DNA of 64,000 nucleotides, from positions 58,167 through 122,166 of the forward strand of contig NZAZ01000116.1 of NCBI GenBank assembly GCA_002686255.1. The letters run 5' to 3'. Source of the stretch: Rhodospirillaceae bacterium. Its GTDB lineage: Bacteria > Pseudomonadota > Alphaproteobacteria > Rhodospirillales > Casp-alpha2. The notes beneath the pieces were generated by a model. That model had not been told where the DNA came from. It ran no database searches and saw only the letters and a list, made by a program, of their open reading frames with translations. Below, piece after piece: positions 35,185-46,222 of this stretch. The position numbers and the translations under genes were made by a program. The first letter of the stretch is position 1, and each line of letters begins with the position of its first letter.

Positions 35185-37062
35185 ATGCCCCCCCTGGCAA
35201 AAACATACGACGTCATCGTTATCGGCGGCGGCCACGCCGGCAGCGAAGCGGCCGCCGCGGCGGCGCGGCTCGGCGCCCGCACCCTGCTATTGACCCACCG
35301 CCTCGAGACCATCGGCGAAATGTCCTGCAACCCGGCCATCGGCGGCCTGGCCAAGGGACAGTTGGTGCGCGAGGTCGACGCCCTGGACGGCATCATGGGC
35401 CGGGCCATCGACAAGGCCGGGATTCAGTTCCGTATCCTCAACCGCACCAAGGGACCGGCGGTCCAGGGTCCGCGCGCCCAGGCCGACCGCAAGCTTTACA
35501 AACAAGCGATCCAAGACCGGCTGAACGACCAGCCGGGCCTCGACATCCTGGCCGATGCCGTCGAGGACCTGATCCTCGGCGGCGGCGGCGCCATCGCCGG
35601 GGTCAAGACCGCCGGCGGCGAGGAAATCCGTGCCCGGTCCGTCGTCGTCACCACCGGGACTTTCCTGCGCGGCTTGATCCATATCGGCGCCGACCAGATT
35701 CCGGCCGGCCGCATCGGCGACAAGCCGGCGGGGGGATTGGCCTATACCTTCAAACGGCTGGGATTTTCCTTAGGCCGGCTGAAGACCGGCACCCCGCCCC
35801 GGCTCGACGGCCGCACCATCGACTGGGGGTCTTTGCCCGAACAGCCGGGAGACGACCCGCCGGTGCCGTTTTCCTATTTGACCGACCGCATCGAAACGCC
35901 GCAGATTTGCTGCCACATCACCGGCACGACCCCGGCCAGCCACGCTCTGATCGAGGAAAACCTTCACCTGTCGGCGATGTATTCGGGGCGGATCGCCGGC
36001 ACCGGGCCGCGCTATTGCCCGTCCATCGAGGACAAGGTGGTCCGGTTCAGCGGCCGCCAGCGGCACCAGATTTTCCTCGAACCAGAGGGGCTGGACGACC
36101 ACACCGTCTATCCCAACGGCATTTCCACGTCGTTGCCGAAGGATGTGCAGTTGCGGCTCCTGAAGACCATTCCCGGGCTCGAGGGCGCCGAAATGCTGCG
36201 TCCCGGCTATGCCATCGAATATGATTTTGTCGACCCCCGCGAACTGAAGCCCAGCCTTGAGACCCACCGCGCCGGCGGGCTTTATCTGGCCGGACAGATC
36301 AACGGCACCACCGGCTACGAGGAAGCCGCCGCCCAGGGCCTTATGGCGGGCATCAACGCCGCCCTGGCCGCGGCTGCTAAGGAACCGCTGATCCTCGACC
36401 GGGCCGACGCCTATATCGGCGTCATGATCGACGACCTGGTGACTTTGGGAACGTCCGAACCCTACCGCATGTTCACGTCCCGGGCCGAATACCGGCTCAA
36501 GCTCCGGGCCGACAATGCGGACCAGCGGCTGACGGCGAAGGGCATCGAAATCGGCTGCGTCGGCGAGGAGCGGGCGCGCCGGTTCGGCGAAAAAATGCTG
36601 GCCCTGCAAGACGCCGGTGCCGTTCTCGATCATCTCGCCGCCTCGCCCAGCCGGCTCAAGGCGAAAGGCATCGACATCAACCTCGATGGGATCAAGAGAA
36701 GCGCCAGGGCCCTTCTGGCCTACCCGGGCATCGAGATCGACCGCCTTGCCGCCATCTGGCCGGAACTGGGCCGCATTCCGCCGGCTATCGCCGGACAATT
36801 GAAGATCGAATCCGGTTATGCCGGATATATCGAGCGCCAGGAAGCGGACATCCGCGCCTTCCGCCGCGACGAGCAGCTCCGGCTTCCCGACGACCTGGAC
36901 TTCGACGCCATCGGCGGCCTGTCGACGGAAGCGCGGACCAAGCTGGCCGAGGCCCGGCCCGCGACTCTGGGCGCGGCGGCGCGGATCTCCGGCGTTACCC
37001 CGGCGGCGCTGACGGTGCTGCTGGGGCACGTGAGGCGCCGAGACGACCGCCCGGCGGCCTGA
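35185..37062 (+). CDS. mnmG: tRNA U34 carboxymethylaminomethyl-modification FAD enzyme
   Basis: A 625-residue flavoprotein partner of MnmE (formerly GidA). FAD motif [23 protein letters not shown], the GidA signatures [22 protein letters not shown] and [21 protein letters not shown], and the C-terminal MnmE-binding helices are present. I start at ATG 35185 because homology begins at [11 protein letters not shown] and because an upstream ATG (35068) would translate the parS-like site. Family length is about 620-630. Confidence 0.96.
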   Translation: MPPLAKTYDVIVIGGGHAGSEAAAAAARLGARTLLLTHRLETIGEMSCNPAIGGLAKGQLVREVDALDGIMGRAIDKAGIQFRILNRTKGPAVQGPRAQADRKLYKQAIQDRLNDQPGLDILADAVEDLILGGGGAIAGVKTAGGEEIRARSVVVTTGTFLRGLIHIGADQIPAGRIGDKPAGGLAYTFKRLGFSLGRLKTGTPPRLDGRTIDWGSLPEQPGDDPPVPFSYLTDRIETPQICCHITGTTPASHALIEENLHLSAMYSGRIAGTGPRYCPSIEDKVVRFSGRQRHQIFLEPEGLDDHTVYPNGISTSLPKDVQLRLLKTIPGLEGAEMLRPGYAIEYDFVDPRELKPSLETHRAGGLYLAGQINGTTGYEEAAAQGLMAGINAALAAAAKEPLILDRADAYIGVMIDDLVTLGTSEPYRMFTSRAEYRLKLRADNADQRLTAKGIEIGCVGEERARRFGEKMLALQDAGAVLDHLAASPSRLKAKGIDINLDGIKRSARALLAYPGIEIDRLAAIWPELGRIPPAIAGQLKIESGYAGYIERQEADIRAFRRDEQLRLPDDLDFDAIGGLSTEARTKLAEARPATLGAAARISGVTPAALTVLLGHVRRRDDRPAA

Positions 37063-37073
37063 CCCGGCGGAAA

Positions 37074-37089
37074 TGTTTCACGTGAAACA
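37074..37089. other. parS-like site 2 (perfect 16-mer)
   Basis: TGTTTCACGTGAAACA matches the full parS palindrome exactly. It lies between mnmG and rsmG, 12 bases after the mnmG stop, in the small gap before rsmG and the parAB genes. Confidence 0.95.
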
Positions 37090-37128
37090 GACCGGATTCC
37101 TAACCACTTCCGCCGCCGGCCGAGGGCG

Positions 37129-37797
37129 ATGAACAGCCCGAACCAACCCCTGACGTCCCCCCTGACGCCCCTCCTGACGCCCCGGGGCTTCCAGGAGCTT
37201 ATGGGGGTCTCCGATGGCGTCCTTGAGCGCCTGGAGGCCTATGTGGCGCTGTTGAGGAAATGGCAGCCGAAGATCAACCTGGTCGGTGGCCGCAGCCTCA
37301 AGGACGTCTGGCGGCGGCATATTCTCGATTCGGCGCAACTGGGACCGTTGCTTCCGGCGGCGGGCGGGGTCGTGGCCGATATCGGCAGCGGCGCCGGCTT
37401 TCCCGGAATGGTGCTGGCGATCACCGAGGACCACGGCAAGGCCGAAATACATCTCATCGAAAGCAGCGAGCGAAAATGCGCCTTTCTCGGGGAGGTCAAC
37501 AGGATGACCCAAGCCGGGGCGATAATTCATCATTGCCGGGTGGAAAACTTACCCGAGTTGAAAGCCGATGTCGTCACGGCTCGCGGCGTCGCGTCAATGG
37601 TTAAACTTTTGTTATACGCGAATCCAATGCTAAAAAAAGGCGGGCAATGTTTATTCCTTAAAGGAAAAAAATGGCGAGAGGAATTGACGGAAGCGAAAAA
37701 AAATTGGATTATTAAAGAATCACTGATCCCGAGTTTGTCCGATACCTCGGGGATGGTTGTGAAACTGGAAAAAATTGCGCAACGAAATGACTCCTGA
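37129..37797 (+). CDS. rsmG: 16S rRNA (guanine527-N7)-methyltransferase
   Basis: A 222-residue SAM methyltransferase (GidB). KWQPKINLVGGRSLKDVWRRHILDSAQL precedes motif I VVADIGSGAGFPGMVLA; VTARGVAS is also typical. The segment from about 37600 to 37797 is locally AT-rich, with runs of A. The 3' end overlaps the parA start. Confidence 0.95.
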   Translation: MNSPNQPLTSPLTPLLTPRGFQELMGVSDGVLERLEAYVALLRKWQPKINLVGGRSLKDVWRRHILDSAQLGPLLPAAGGVVADIGSGAGFPGMVLAITEDHGKAEIHLIESSERKCAFLGEVNRMTQAGAIIHHCRVENLPELKADVVTARGVASMVKLLLYANPMLKKGGQCLFLKGKKWREELTEAKKNWIIKESLIPSLSDTSGMVVKLEKIAQRNDS

Positions 37798-38596
37798 AGG
37801 ATTGCCGCCGCGAAAACGCCCGACCCGGACCCTCGCTATCGCCAATCAGAAAGGCGGGGTCGGAAAAACGACGACGACCATCAATCTGGCAACCGCGCTC
37901 GCCGCGATCCGGCAAAAGGTCCTGATTATCGACCTCGATCCCCAGGGAAACGCCAGCACCGGCCTCGGCATCCCGCGTGACGACCGGGAATGCAATTCCT
38001 ACCACGTCCTGATCCGCGAGGCCGAGGTGATGGAAGCGATCCGCGAAACCGGAATTCCCGGCCTCGATATTGTTCCCTCGGGCATTGACCTGTCAGGGGC
38101 GGAAGTCGAACTGGTCGGCTTGGAGCGCCGGGAATACTGCCTCAAGTCGACCCTGGAGGACGGAGCGGGCGATTATGATTACATCCTGATCGACTGCCCG
38201 CCGGCGCTCGGCCTGTTGACGGTCAATGCCCTGGTCGCGGCGCAGGCGGTGCTGGTGCCTCTGCAGTGCGAATTCTTCGCCCTCGAAGGGATTAGTCAAT
38301 TGGTGAATACCATCGAAAGGATCAAGGCCGCCTTTAATCACGGACTCGATATTCAGGGCATCGTCCTGACCATGCATGACAGGCGCAATAATCTGTCGCA
38401 AATGGTCGCCAACGACGTCCGCGGCTTCTTCGGCGACAAGGTCTACAAGACCATCATCCCCCGCAACGTGCGGGTGTCCGAAGCCCCCTCCCACGGGCGC
38501 CCGGTGATAGTGTATGATTTGAACTGTGCCGGTTCGCAGGCCTATCTCAGCCTGGCCAGCGAGGTCATCCACAGGGAGCGGCGAATCTTAGCCTGA
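37787..38596 (+). CDS. parA: Chromosome partitioning ATPase ParA
   Basis: A 269-residue deviant-Walker ATPase (Soj) moving ParB-parS complexes. The P-loop QKGGVGKTTTTINLATALA, the LIIDLDPQGNASTGLG segment and the IDCPPALGLLTVNAL motif are clear. ATG 37787 lies in the rsmG tail (11-base overlap), so translation is likely coupled. Confidence 0.98.
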   Translation: MTPEGLPPRKRPTRTLAIANQKGGVGKTTTTINLATALAAIRQKVLIIDLDPQGNASTGLGIPRDDRECNSYHVLIREAEVMEAIRETGIPGLDIVPSGIDLSGAEVELVGLERREYCLKSTLEDGAGDYDYILIDCPPALGLLTVNALVAAQAVLVPLQCEFFALEGISQLVNTIERIKAAFNHGLDIQGIVLTMHDRRNNLSQMVANDVRGFFGDKVYKTIIPRNVRVSEAPSHGRPVIVYDLNCAGSQAYLSLASEVIHRERRILA

Positions 38597-39615
38597 TGGC
38601 GGAAAACAAGCGTCAAAACCTAGGCCGCGGCCTCAACGCCCTTCTCGGCGAAGAACCCGAAGCCAAAAGCGAATCCGGGCAACTCAAGGGTTCCCGGCTG
38701 GTGCCCGTTGAGCGCCTCTACCCCGGCCGCTATCAGCCCCGTCATTCGATCGACGAAGAGCGGATCGAGGAACTGGCGCAGTCGGTCAGGGAAAACGGGA
38801 TCATCCAGCCGCTTTTGGTCCGCCGCCATCCGGAACAGAAGGACGCCTTCGAAATCATCGCCGGTGAGAGGCGTTGGCGGGCCGCCCAGATGGCCAAGGT
38901 CCACGAGGTTCCAGTAATCATCAGGGACCTCAACGACCAGGAAACGCTGGAAATTGGATTGGTCGAAAACCTCCAGCGCCAGGATCTTTCGCCGCTGGAG
39001 GAGGCCGACGGCTATCAGCGGCTGATGGATGAATTTTCCCACACCCAGGAAGCGCTGGCCAAAACCGTCGGCAAGAGCCGAAGCCACGTCGCCAACATGA
39101 TCCGCCTGTTGGGCCTTCCCGATCCGGTCAAGAAGATGCTGGATACGGAAGACCTTTCGGCCGGCCACGCGCGGGCGCTGCTGAACGCGCCGAACCCCTT
39201 GGAAGCCGCCCGCCGGGTGGTGAAAAAAGGCCTCAACGTCCGGCAGACGGAAAGGCTGGTCAAAAAGGAACGACGCAAAAAGGACGCGCCCCCCAAGCCG
39301 GCCCATAAGGACGTCGATACCCTGGCCCTGGAGCGCGACCTGGCCAATCTTCTCGGCCTCAAGGTGGGGATAAAATTCAAGGGCGGCGGCGGAACGCTGA
39401 CGGTCCATTACGATTCGTTGGAGCAGCTCGACGACATCCTCCTTCGCCTCGGCCAGGACCACATGGCCGCCACGGACCCGGAGAAAGCCACGGACAAGAC
39501 CGCCGAACAAAGGTCGCAAAAAAAGCCCCCCGGAAAACCGAAGACCAGGCCAAAACCCAAGCTGACGGTTGGCTTAAGCGCCAAGGGACGGGGAAAGAAA
39601 AAGGTCGGCGGTTAA
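38596..39615 (+). CDS. parB: Chromosome partitioning protein ParB
   Basis: A 339-residue CTPase that binds parS and spreads. It has the ParB/Srx motif with GERRWRAAQMAKV, the LVENLQRQDLSPLEEADGYQRLM helix and the HTH (SHVANMIRLLGLP). The Lys-rich tail (about residues 290-339) is a probable low-complexity extension. The ATG overlaps the parA stop (TGATG). Confidence 0.97.
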   Translation: MAENKRQNLGRGLNALLGEEPEAKSESGQLKGSRLVPVERLYPGRYQPRHSIDEERIEELAQSVRENGIIQPLLVRRHPEQKDAFEIIAGERRWRAAQMAKVHEVPVIIRDLNDQETLEIGLVENLQRQDLSPLEEADGYQRLMDEFSHTQEALAKTVGKSRSHVANMIRLLGLPDPVKKMLDTEDLSAGHARALLNAPNPLEAARRVVKKGLNVRQTERLVKKERRKKDAPPKPAHKDVDTLALERDLANLLGLKVGIKFKGGGGTLTVHYDSLEQLDDILLRLGQDHMAATDPEKATDKTAEQRSQKKPPGKPKTRPKPKLTVGLSAKGRGKKKVGG

Positions 39616-39643
39616 AGCCCATACAGTCTCCGGCTGATTTTTT

Positions 39644-39780
39644 CGGGCTTCGCTCTTCGACAAGCCCGGAGTGAGGCCCTCATTGCGGGCCCTCGTCCCG
39701 AGCCGCGCGCCTCTCCTTCGACACGGCCCCGGGCCGGCCCGGGATGAGACGCGCGAGTCGAGGGACGAACCACGAGGGCC
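39644..39780. repeat. REP-like palindromic region between parB and holA
   Basis: The 246-bp gap between convergent parB and holA contains a 7-bp stem (CGGGCTT 39644-39650 with AAGCCCG 39662-39668) and a larger imperfect palindrome with arms near 39688-39709 and 39750-39780 (CCTCGTCCCGAGCCGCGCG versus a partner containing GAGGGACGAACCACGAGGG). The composition resembles alphaproteobacterial intergenic palindromes. Confidence 0.55.
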
Positions 39781-39861
39781 GAACAATTCAACCGGAAACC
39801 GCACCAGGCCGTTGCAAATAATTCAAAAAAGGAACGTCTTGGGTTTAACGGACCCGGGGGT

Positions 39862-40920
39862 TTAACGGGCCCGGGCGGCCTGGGCGATCCGGATCAGCGC
39901 ACGATGACAACCGGCCTCGGCGGGAAACCCCGTGGTTTTGCAGTCGATTTCAGCCTCGGTAATCAACTCCAGGGCGTCGGCAAGACGGTTTTTTTGCCAG
40001 CGTTTCATCTGCGTTTTGAAAACCGATTTGAACTTGAAAATGACCTGGGGTTTGAGTCCGGCCATGGCCTTTTCGAAAGTAGCGCCGCCGTCAACCAGCC
40101 CGAGGGCCAATTGAATCCGTTGCAAATGCCGGCTTACGGCGCGAAGAATTCCGATCGGGCTGGCGCCTTCCATTAGCGCCCTTTCAAAAGCCCGGTCCAG
40201 ACCCCGGGAGTCGCCGCTGGCCGTGGCATAGGCGACGGAATCAAGGGACATGGCGGCGCTGTCGCCGATGCACGCGGTGACGTCCTCGAGGCCGACGGGA
40301 TGATTCCGGCCGTTGCCGCCGTTGTCCCCATTCGCCGTTCCGGAAAGGGCGTAAAGGGCGAGTTTTTCCAATTCGCTCCGGGTCACCCTCCGGTCGCTAC
40401 CAAGATTTTCGACAAGATAGTCCCGGGCCTCGGCGGTGGCGGCGAGCCCATGACGCCCCAAGGTTTCGCGAATAACAGCTTCAAGGCCCTTGCCGTCGTC
40501 TTCGTAACACCCGATGGATGCCCCGTTGCTGGATTTTTCGAAAAGTTTTCGCAAGGACGACCGGGCACCAAGGGTCCCGGCCTCGACGATGACTAGATTG
40601 TCATGGCCGCCGTTCTCTAAAAACGATTCGAAGGTTCGGGAAATACCGTCGGTGGCTTCATGAACCCAAATGACACGACGGCCCCCGGTCATGGAAAGCT
40701 GCGCCGCCTCGTCGGCAAGGCGTGGCGGGTCGGCCTTGATGTCGGCGCCGGCAAATACCGCAACCCGAAAGGAATCCGCGAGATCGTCAACGACGGTCAA
40801 TACCAGTTCTTCGGCCCGTTCACGTACCAGGCCCTGATCGGGGCCGAACAAAAGAACGGCGGCGACCTTGGGGTCGGGTTGGTGAAGAAATTGGTTAATT
40901 CGGGAGGGAGAAATCTTCAC
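39862..40920 (-). CDS. holA: DNA polymerase III delta subunit
   Basis: A 352-residue clamp-loader subunit. Motifs: VAAVLLFGPDQGLVRERAEELV near the N-terminus, GRRVIWVHEATDG, LVIVEAGTLGARSSLRKLFE and the C-terminal helical collar. The GTG start overlaps the lptE stop by 4 bases. Last gene of the leuS-lptE-holA operon. Confidence 0.93.
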   Translation of the reverse strand: MKISPSRINQFLHQPDPKVAAVLLFGPDQGLVRERAEELVLTVVDDLADSFRVAVFAGADIKADPPRLADEAAQLSMTGGRRVIWVHEATDGISRTFESFLENGGHDNLVIVEAGTLGARSSLRKLFEKSSNGASIGCYEDDGKGLEAVIRETLGRHGLAATAEARDYLVENLGSDRRVTRSELEKLALYALSGTANGDNGGNGRNHPVGLEDVTACIGDSAAMSLDSVAYATASGDSRGLDRAFERALMEGASPIGILRAVSRHLQRIQLALGLVDGGATFEKAMAGLKPQVIFKFKSVFKTQMKRWQKNRLADALELITEAEIDCKTTGFPAEAGCHRALIRIAQAARAR

Positions 40921-41474
40921 CGCCGGAATTTTTCCTTTAGTTCGAGTTGTTTTTTTAGTTGGAGTTCTTCTTTGGTGGGCGGACGGGTGAAATAGGCCCC
41001 CAAATGGACGCGAATGGCCTGAGCCAATTCACGAACGGCCCGCGCCCGGGCGTCCTTTTCGGCCATTAGGGTGGCAAAGTCGGAATCGAGAATGTTGTAA
41101 CTGACAATGATTGCTTCATTGCCAGTTAGAATAGTCTCTCCGCCGGAAATATGCGAAAGCTCGAATTGGACCCCGAGGGTAAGATTGGCCCGGGTGGCAA
41201 AGGCGCTTTTTCGCACACCCAGCGAACCAATGCTCTCCGACACCTTTGCCGTCAAAACATAACGTGGTTTTTTCGGCCTGCCGCCGGGATTGAGCAGGGA
41301 CAACAGATGATTATGAAGCTGCTGGCCGATCCGGTCATGAATAGGTTTAACCTTAATTGCGGCAAACTCTTCCGGCGTATAGGCGCCCAAATGCTTGCCG
41401 TAAAGGGGCTGGAAACCACACCCCCCCAGGAAGCCCAGGGCGGCCAAAAGGAAAATTGTTCTAAACGACCACAT
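40917..41474 (-). CDS. lptE: LPS-assembly lipoprotein LptE
   Basis: A 185-residue outer-membrane lipoprotein that plugs LptD. It has a signal peptide with lipobox [14 protein letters not shown], which is the alphaproteobacterial LptE hallmark (GCGFQPLYG), followed by a small alpha/beta domain. The start overlaps the leuS stop by 14 bases. Confidence 0.93.
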   Translation of the reverse strand: MWSFRTIFLLAALGFLGGCGFQPLYGKHLGAYTPEEFAAIKVKPIHDRIGQQLHNHLLSLLNPGGRPKKPRYVLTAKVSESIGSLGVRKSAFATRANLTLGVQFELSHISGGETILTGNEAIIVSYNILDSDFATLMAEKDARARAVRELAQAIRVHLGAYFTRPPTKEELQLKKQLELKEKFRR

Positions 41475-44049
41475 TGATGATTCGATTGGGCACTATAATA
41501 ACCTTGCGAATCGGTTTCCCGGCAATCGCCGCCGATACATTATCCAAGGCTAGGGCCGCCGTTTCAGCCGTTTTATCGTCGCTGTCCTTGGGCAAATCCA
41601 GTGTTCCCCGTAATTTTCCGTTCACCTGAACGGCGACGGTTACGTTTTCCTCGACAAGCTGGCCCGCTTCGGCCTCGGGCCACGGCGTATCGGCCAGCAG
41701 CGTTTGGTGGCCAAGACTATGCCATAAATCTTCCGCTAGGTGGGGCATCATGGGCCCGATTAAACAAACGGCGGTCTCCAGGCCTTGACGCATCACCCAA
41801 TCGGCGCCCTCTTCTTCGGGGCTTAAATCCTCGAGTTCATTCGTCAGTTCGCGGATTCGCGCCACTGCCCTGTTGAAGTGAAATTTATCAAGATCGCCGG
41901 AAACCGCCACAATCGTTCCGTGGATGACCTTGAGAACCGCCTTGGAACGTTCTCCAAGGGTGTCCGGTCTTGACGCCGCCAAAGGCGCCAAGGGAGTCCC
42001 GGGGGGAGCCGGGACCTGATTAACCATGCGCCATAACCGGTTCACGTACCGCCAGGCGCCCTCGATGCCGGCCTCCGTCCAATCCAGGTCGCGGTCGGGC
42101 GGGCTGTCCGACAGCATGAAAAGGCGCGCCGTATCGGCACCATAGGCATCGATGACGGATTCCGGATCGACGACGTTTTTGCGCGATTTGCTCATTTTTT
42201 CCGATCGCCCGACCATAACGGCGCCGCCGCCGTCAACAGCGTGGGCGGATTTGTCGCCGGTTTTTTCGATCTCGTCGGGATAAAGCCAATTGCCGCTTTC
42301 GTCCCGATAGGTTTCGTGGCAGATCATTCCCTGCGTCAAAAGCCCCTCGAAAGGTTCCTTTATGCCTAAGTACCCGCACTGTTTCAGGGCCCGGGTAAAA
42401 AACCGGGAATAGAGAAGATGCAGAACCGCGTGTTCGATGCCGCCGATATATTGATCGACGGGCAACCAGTAATCGGCGGCCTCGCGGGTAAACGCGGTAT
42501 CGGCGTGGGGGGAGCAGAACCGGGCGAAATACCAGGATGATTCAAAAAAAGTATCGAAGGTATCGGTTTCCCTGCGGGCCGGCTTGCCACAGGCCGGACA
42601 GCCGGCGTCTTTCCAGGTCGGATGGTTGTCCAGCGGGTTGCCCGGCGTTTCCAGATCCGCGTCTTCGGGCAGAACGACCGGCAGGTCTTCCTCGGGCACC
42701 GGGACAATGCCGCAATCGACGCAATGGATAACCGGAATCGGGCAACCCCAATAACGTTGCCGCGAGATGCCCCAGTCGCGAAGCCGGTAATTGACCCCCG
42801 GACGGCCGGCGTCGGCGGCTTCGAGCCTCTCGATGATGGCCGATTTCGCTTCCTCGACGCTAAGCCCATCGAGAAACGCCGAATTGATTAACACCCCGTC
42901 GTCCATGAAGGCTTCGTCCCCGATGACGAAACTTTCGGCAATGGTTTCCTGGGGCGCGACGACGGGAATGACATCAAGGCCGTATTTACGGGCGAACTCC
43001 AGATCACGCTGATCGTGGGCCGGGCAGCCGAAAATGGCACCGGTTCCGTATTCCATGAGAACGAAATTGGCCACGAACAGGGGAAGCGTCTTTTCGTCAT
43101 CGAAGGGATGACGGACCCGGACGCCGGTGTCGTAACCGATCTTTTCCGCCGTTTCGATGGCCGCCTCGCCGGTTCCGGCGCTGGAGCATCCGGCGATGAA
43201 CGCCCGAAGATCGGCGTCATCCTCCGACAGGTCCTGGGAAAGCGGATGGTTTGCGGCGAGGGCGCAAAACGAAGCGCCGAAAATGGTGTCGGGACGGGTG
43301 GTGAAGACTTCCAAACGACCACCCTCGCCTCCGTTCCGTCCGTCGTAATCGAAAAACATATAGGCGCCTTCGGAGCGGCCGATCCATTTTTCCTGCATCA
43401 GGCGCACCCGGTCGGGCCAACGGCCCAGCGTTTCGAGGTCTTGGAGGAGCTCTTCGGAGAACGCCGTTATTTTCATAAACCATTGGGATAAAAGACGATT
43501 TTCAACATCGGCGCCGGACCGCCAACCCTTGCCGTCGATGACCTGCTCATTGGCGAGCACGGTGTTTTCCACCGGATCCCAGTTAACCCAGGATTCCTTG
43601 CGGTAAACCAGTCCCTGTTTAAGGAAATCCAGAAACATCTTCTGTTCGTGGCGGTAATACTCGGCCTCGCAGGTGGCGATTTCGCGCGACCAGTCATAGG
43701 AAAGACCCATGGATTTGAATTGCCCGCGCATGGTGGCGATGTTCTGTTCCGTCCACGGGGCGGGATGGGTCTTGTTTTCCCTGGCCGCGTTTTCAGCCGG
43801 CAGCCCAAAAGCGTCCCAGCCCATGGGGTGCAGCACATTGAAACCCTGGGCGCGCTTGTAGCGGGCGACCACATCGCCCAAGGTGTAATTGCGCACGTGC
43901 CCCATATGAATGCGCCCCGAGGGATAGGGAAACATCTCAAGTACGTAGTATTTCGGTTTGTCGCTGTCTTCACTGACGGCGAAGCATCCCCGATCTTCCC
44001 AGACCGACTGCCATTTCGCTTCCGCTTGCTTGAAATTGTACCTGGACAT
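41461..44049 (-). CDS. leuS: Leucyl-tRNA synthetase
   Basis: An 862-residue class I synthetase. HIGH-type motif [19 protein letters not shown], the editing CP1 domain, Zn-type Cys (CVDCGIVP and [10 protein letters not shown]) and KMSKS loop [14 protein letters not shown] are visible. It is the head of leuS-lptE-holA, an arrangement typical of alphaproteobacteria. Its C-terminal end is locally AT-richer. Confidence 0.98.
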   Translation of the reverse strand: MSRYNFKQAEAKWQSVWEDRGCFAVSEDSDKPKYYVLEMFPYPSGRIHMGHVRNYTLGDVVARYKRAQGFNVLHPMGWDAFGLPAENAARENKTHPAPWTEQNIATMRGQFKSMGLSYDWSREIATCEAEYYRHEQKMFLDFLKQGLVYRKESWVNWDPVENTVLANEQVIDGKGWRSGADVENRLLSQWFMKITAFSEELLQDLETLGRWPDRVRLMQEKWIGRSEGAYMFFDYDGRNGGEGGRLEVFTTRPDTIFGASFCALAANHPLSQDLSEDDADLRAFIAGCSSAGTGEAAIETAEKIGYDTGVRVRHPFDDEKTLPLFVANFVLMEYGTGAIFGCPAHDQRDLEFARKYGLDVIPVVAPQETIAESFVIGDEAFMDDGVLINSAFLDGLSVEEAKSAIIERLEAADAGRPGVNYRLRDWGISRQRYWGCPIPVIHCVDCGIVPVPEEDLPVVLPEDADLETPGNPLDNHPTWKDAGCPACGKPARRETDTFDTFFESSWYFARFCSPHADTAFTREAADYWLPVDQYIGGIEHAVLHLLYSRFFTRALKQCGYLGIKEPFEGLLTQGMICHETYRDESGNWLYPDEIEKTGDKSAHAVDGGGAVMVGRSEKMSKSRKNVVDPESVIDAYGADTARLFMLSDSPPDRDLDWTEAGIEGAWRYVNRLWRMVNQVPAPPGTPLAPLAASRPDTLGERSKAVLKVIHGTIVAVSGDLDKFHFNRAVARIRELTNELEDLSPEEEGADWVMRQGLETAVCLIGPMMPHLAEDLWHSLGHQTLLADTPWPEAEAGQLVEENVTVAVQVNGKLRGTLDLPKDSDDKTAETAALALDNVSAAIAGKPIRKVIIVPNRIINVVV

Positions 44050-44193
44050 TTAGATTGGCTGGCCCGGCTGGTTGAAAGCGCCCTGATTGTCTTTGGTATT
44101 AAGAATCAACCGGACCCCTGCCCCCCATATTCTCCGGAGCGGCCGTCCGGGTCCGTTTTGCCTCATATTATGACCTGGGAAATGGATGTTAAG

Positions 44194-44757
44194 TTATTTT
44201 TGTAAGGTCTGATTCCGCAATTGCCGTGCCCGGAACAAAATGGCGTCTTCGATCTTGGTTCCGGTTTCTTCAGGGACCCCGGCATCCTTCCAGGCCCCGC
44301 GTCGGTCCTGGACTTGGCGAAAAACGGCAACCCGGACGCCGTCGGCCCTAAGCGCGCGGCCGAGGATATAGACATTGAGCTTGAAACGTTCGCTCGGGGC
44401 CTCCGTCGGGGAGTGCCAATCGGTGATAATCACGCCGCCGAATGGATCCGCGGAATTGACGGGCATGAACGAAATGGTATCCAACGACGCCCGCCAAAGG
44501 TAGCTGTTGACCCCAAGCGCCCCTCCGGTGTTTTTTGATTCGCTGTCGCCGAATAAATTAAGACCGCCCTCCCCCAAAATGGTTTTTCTTTTGGAATAAT
44601 CGATTTCCTCGGTTTCCAGCTCCTCGTGGCCACCGGCGGAGCCCTCGAAATCCTCCTTGGTGATTTCATCGGAAGCGCAGGCCGACAGCAACAGGCCGCC
44701 GATAGACAAAGAACCGGCCAGACTCAGTCGGGAAAGGGTTTCGGCAATTCGTTTCAT
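44194..44757 (-). CDS. DUF3576 lipoprotein
   Basis: A 187-residue lipoprotein with a signal peptide and lipobox LLLSACAS, an acidic linker, and the DUF3576 core (GVNSYLWRASLDTISFMPVNSADPFGGVIITDWHSPTEAPSERF in part). The family is conserved in alphaproteobacteria directly upstream of leuS, with unknown function; envelope role inferred. The start is ATG 44757; a TTG two codons earlier is less likely. Confidence 0.87.
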   Translation of the reverse strand: MKRIAETLSRLSLAGSLSIGGLLLSACASDEITKEDFEGSAGGHEELETEEIDYSKRKTILGEGGLNLFGDSESKNTGGALGVNSYLWRASLDTISFMPVNSADPFGGVIITDWHSPTEAPSERFKLNVYILGRALRADGVRVAVFRQVQDRRGAWKDAGVPEETGTKIEDAILFRARQLRNQTLQK

Positions 44758-44866
44758 CTTCAAACCGGCGTCCTTTTAGGTCGATGCCTCTCTTTCGGGT
44801 GTCGTTTATTATAATATATTCGCGCCCGCATCCATACCCGGTTCATATAATTAGAGAAATCCGCGG

Positions 44867-45469
44867 CTAAGCGATATCGAGAAATCCGCTGATTCCGGCG
44901 AAGCCCCGGGTGCCCGAATCCTTCAAACGGCGCCGGTTTGCGGGGCTTACGCCGCCCAGGGCATAGACCGGGACCGGGCTTTGCCGGCACCAGGCGGAAA
45001 ACCGCAAAGTCCCGAGCGGCCGTGTTTCCGGATGCGAAGCGGTCGGAAACACCGGCGCCAGTAAGACCGCGTCAGCCCCCGCCCGGCCGGCCCGGAACAG
45101 GGCCCCCGGTGAGTGGGCCGCCGCCGTCACCAGCCAATCCGGCCGGCGCCAGGTCCGCCATACCCCCGGCCCCCGGGCGGCCAGGGCCTCCGGCAGGTGC
45201 AGGCCGTCGGCCCCGACCTTGACGGCAAGACGGGCGTCGGCGGCGATAAGGACCCTGACGCCGTGCTTTCGCGCCGCCGCCATCATCCGGACCGCCAATT
45301 CCTCCCGGTCCGGCGCCCCGTAATGGCGGAGGATGACGGCGCTGTTGGCGGGCAGGCCGCCGATGACCGGAATCGGGTCCGCCAATCGCTTCTCGTCGGT
45401 CATCAATATGGTGTCGGGAAGACCGTCTGGAGGCAAATTGAGCCTGCCCATCGTGTCTGTTACCCTCAT
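44867..45469 (-). CDS. ThiE/TenI-like thiamine phosphate synthase family protein
   Basis: A 200-residue TIM barrel. It has the ADARLAVKVGADGLHLPEAL and AGADAVLLAPVFPTASHPETRPLG signatures, including the phosphate-binding region ALGGVSPANRRRL. Whether it makes thiamine phosphate or is a TenI-type non-catalytic or other paralogue cannot be decided. Divergent from the PLP-binding protein with a 53-bp gap. Confidence 0.85.
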   Translation of the reverse strand: MRVTDTMGRLNLPPDGLPDTILMTDEKRLADPIPVIGGLPANSAVILRHYGAPDREELAVRMMAAARKHGVRVLIAADARLAVKVGADGLHLPEALAARGPGVWRTWRRPDWLVTAAAHSPGALFRAGRAGADAVLLAPVFPTASHPETRPLGTLRFSAWCRQSPVPVYALGGVSPANRRRLKDSGTRGFAGISGFLDIA

Positions 45470-45522
45470 CGACCGCCGCCTCGACGGCGTCGGTGCCTGT
45501 TTTCAACCACGCGGCCGCTTAA

Positions 45523-46215
45523 ATGACCCAGGAAACCTATATTCGGAAAAACCTTTCGGCTATCGGAGCCCGCATGGCCGAGGCCGCCGAGGCCGCCGGA
45601 CGCTCCCCGGATTCGATCACCCTGGTGGCGATTTCCAAGGCCCATCCGGCGCCGGCGGCCCGCCAAGCGCTGACGGCCGGCCACCGGGTGTTTGGCGAAA
45701 ACAGGGTCCAGGAGGCCGAAGAAAAATGGCCGGCCCTGAAAGACGAATTTGCCGATGCCGAGTTGCATCTTGTCGGCGCCTTGCAGCGAAATAAGGTGCA
45801 CCGTGCCGTTGCCCTCTGCGATGTCATTCAAACCGTCGACCGCCCGAAGCTTGCCCGCGCGCTCGCCGATGAAATAAGCAAAAGCGGCCGCCGGCCTCAA
45901 TGCTTCATTCAGGTCAACACCGGCGAGGAACCCCAAAAAGGCGGCATCCCGCCCGAAGCCGCCGATGCCTTCATCGCCGAATGCCAGGACATCCTCGGTC
46001 CGGCGCTCCGGGGTCTGATGTGCATTCCGCCCCTTGACCAGGAACCCTCGCTTCATTTCGCGTTATTGGGGGAAATCGCCGCCCGCAACGGCTTGCAGGA
46101 ATTGAGCATGGGCATGAGCGGAGACTTCGAAACAGCGATCCGCCTCGGCGCAACCCATGTCCGGGTCGGCACCGGCGTTTTCGGGGAAAGGCCCCCTAAT
46201 ACCAAAGAGCGGTGA
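45523..46215 (+). CDS. YggS/PLPBP family pyridoxal phosphate-binding protein
   Basis: A 230-residue TIM barrel binding PLP. Lys39 in LVAISKAHPA is the PLP lysine; FGENRVQEAEEKW, HLVGALQRNK and LSMGMSGDFETAIRLGATHVRVGTGVFG are diagnostic. It supplies or buffers PLP and affects amino-acid homeostasis; no catalytic activity is known. Confidence 0.95.
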   Translation: MTQETYIRKNLSAIGARMAEAAEAAGRSPDSITLVAISKAHPAPAARQALTAGHRVFGENRVQEAEEKWPALKDEFADAELHLVGALQRNKVHRAVALCDVIQTVDRPKLARALADEISKSGRRPQCFIQVNTGEEPQKGGIPPEAADAFIAECQDILGPALRGLMCIPPLDQEPSLHFALLGEIAARNGLQELSMGMSGDFETAIRLGATHVRVGTGVFGERPPNTKER

Positions 46216-46222
46216 TAATGAC

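Noticed and set aside
39644..39668. Intrinsic terminator for parB or holA
   Set aside because: A stem exists but T-rich sequence lies on its upstream side for parB, and no T-run follows on the holA strand.
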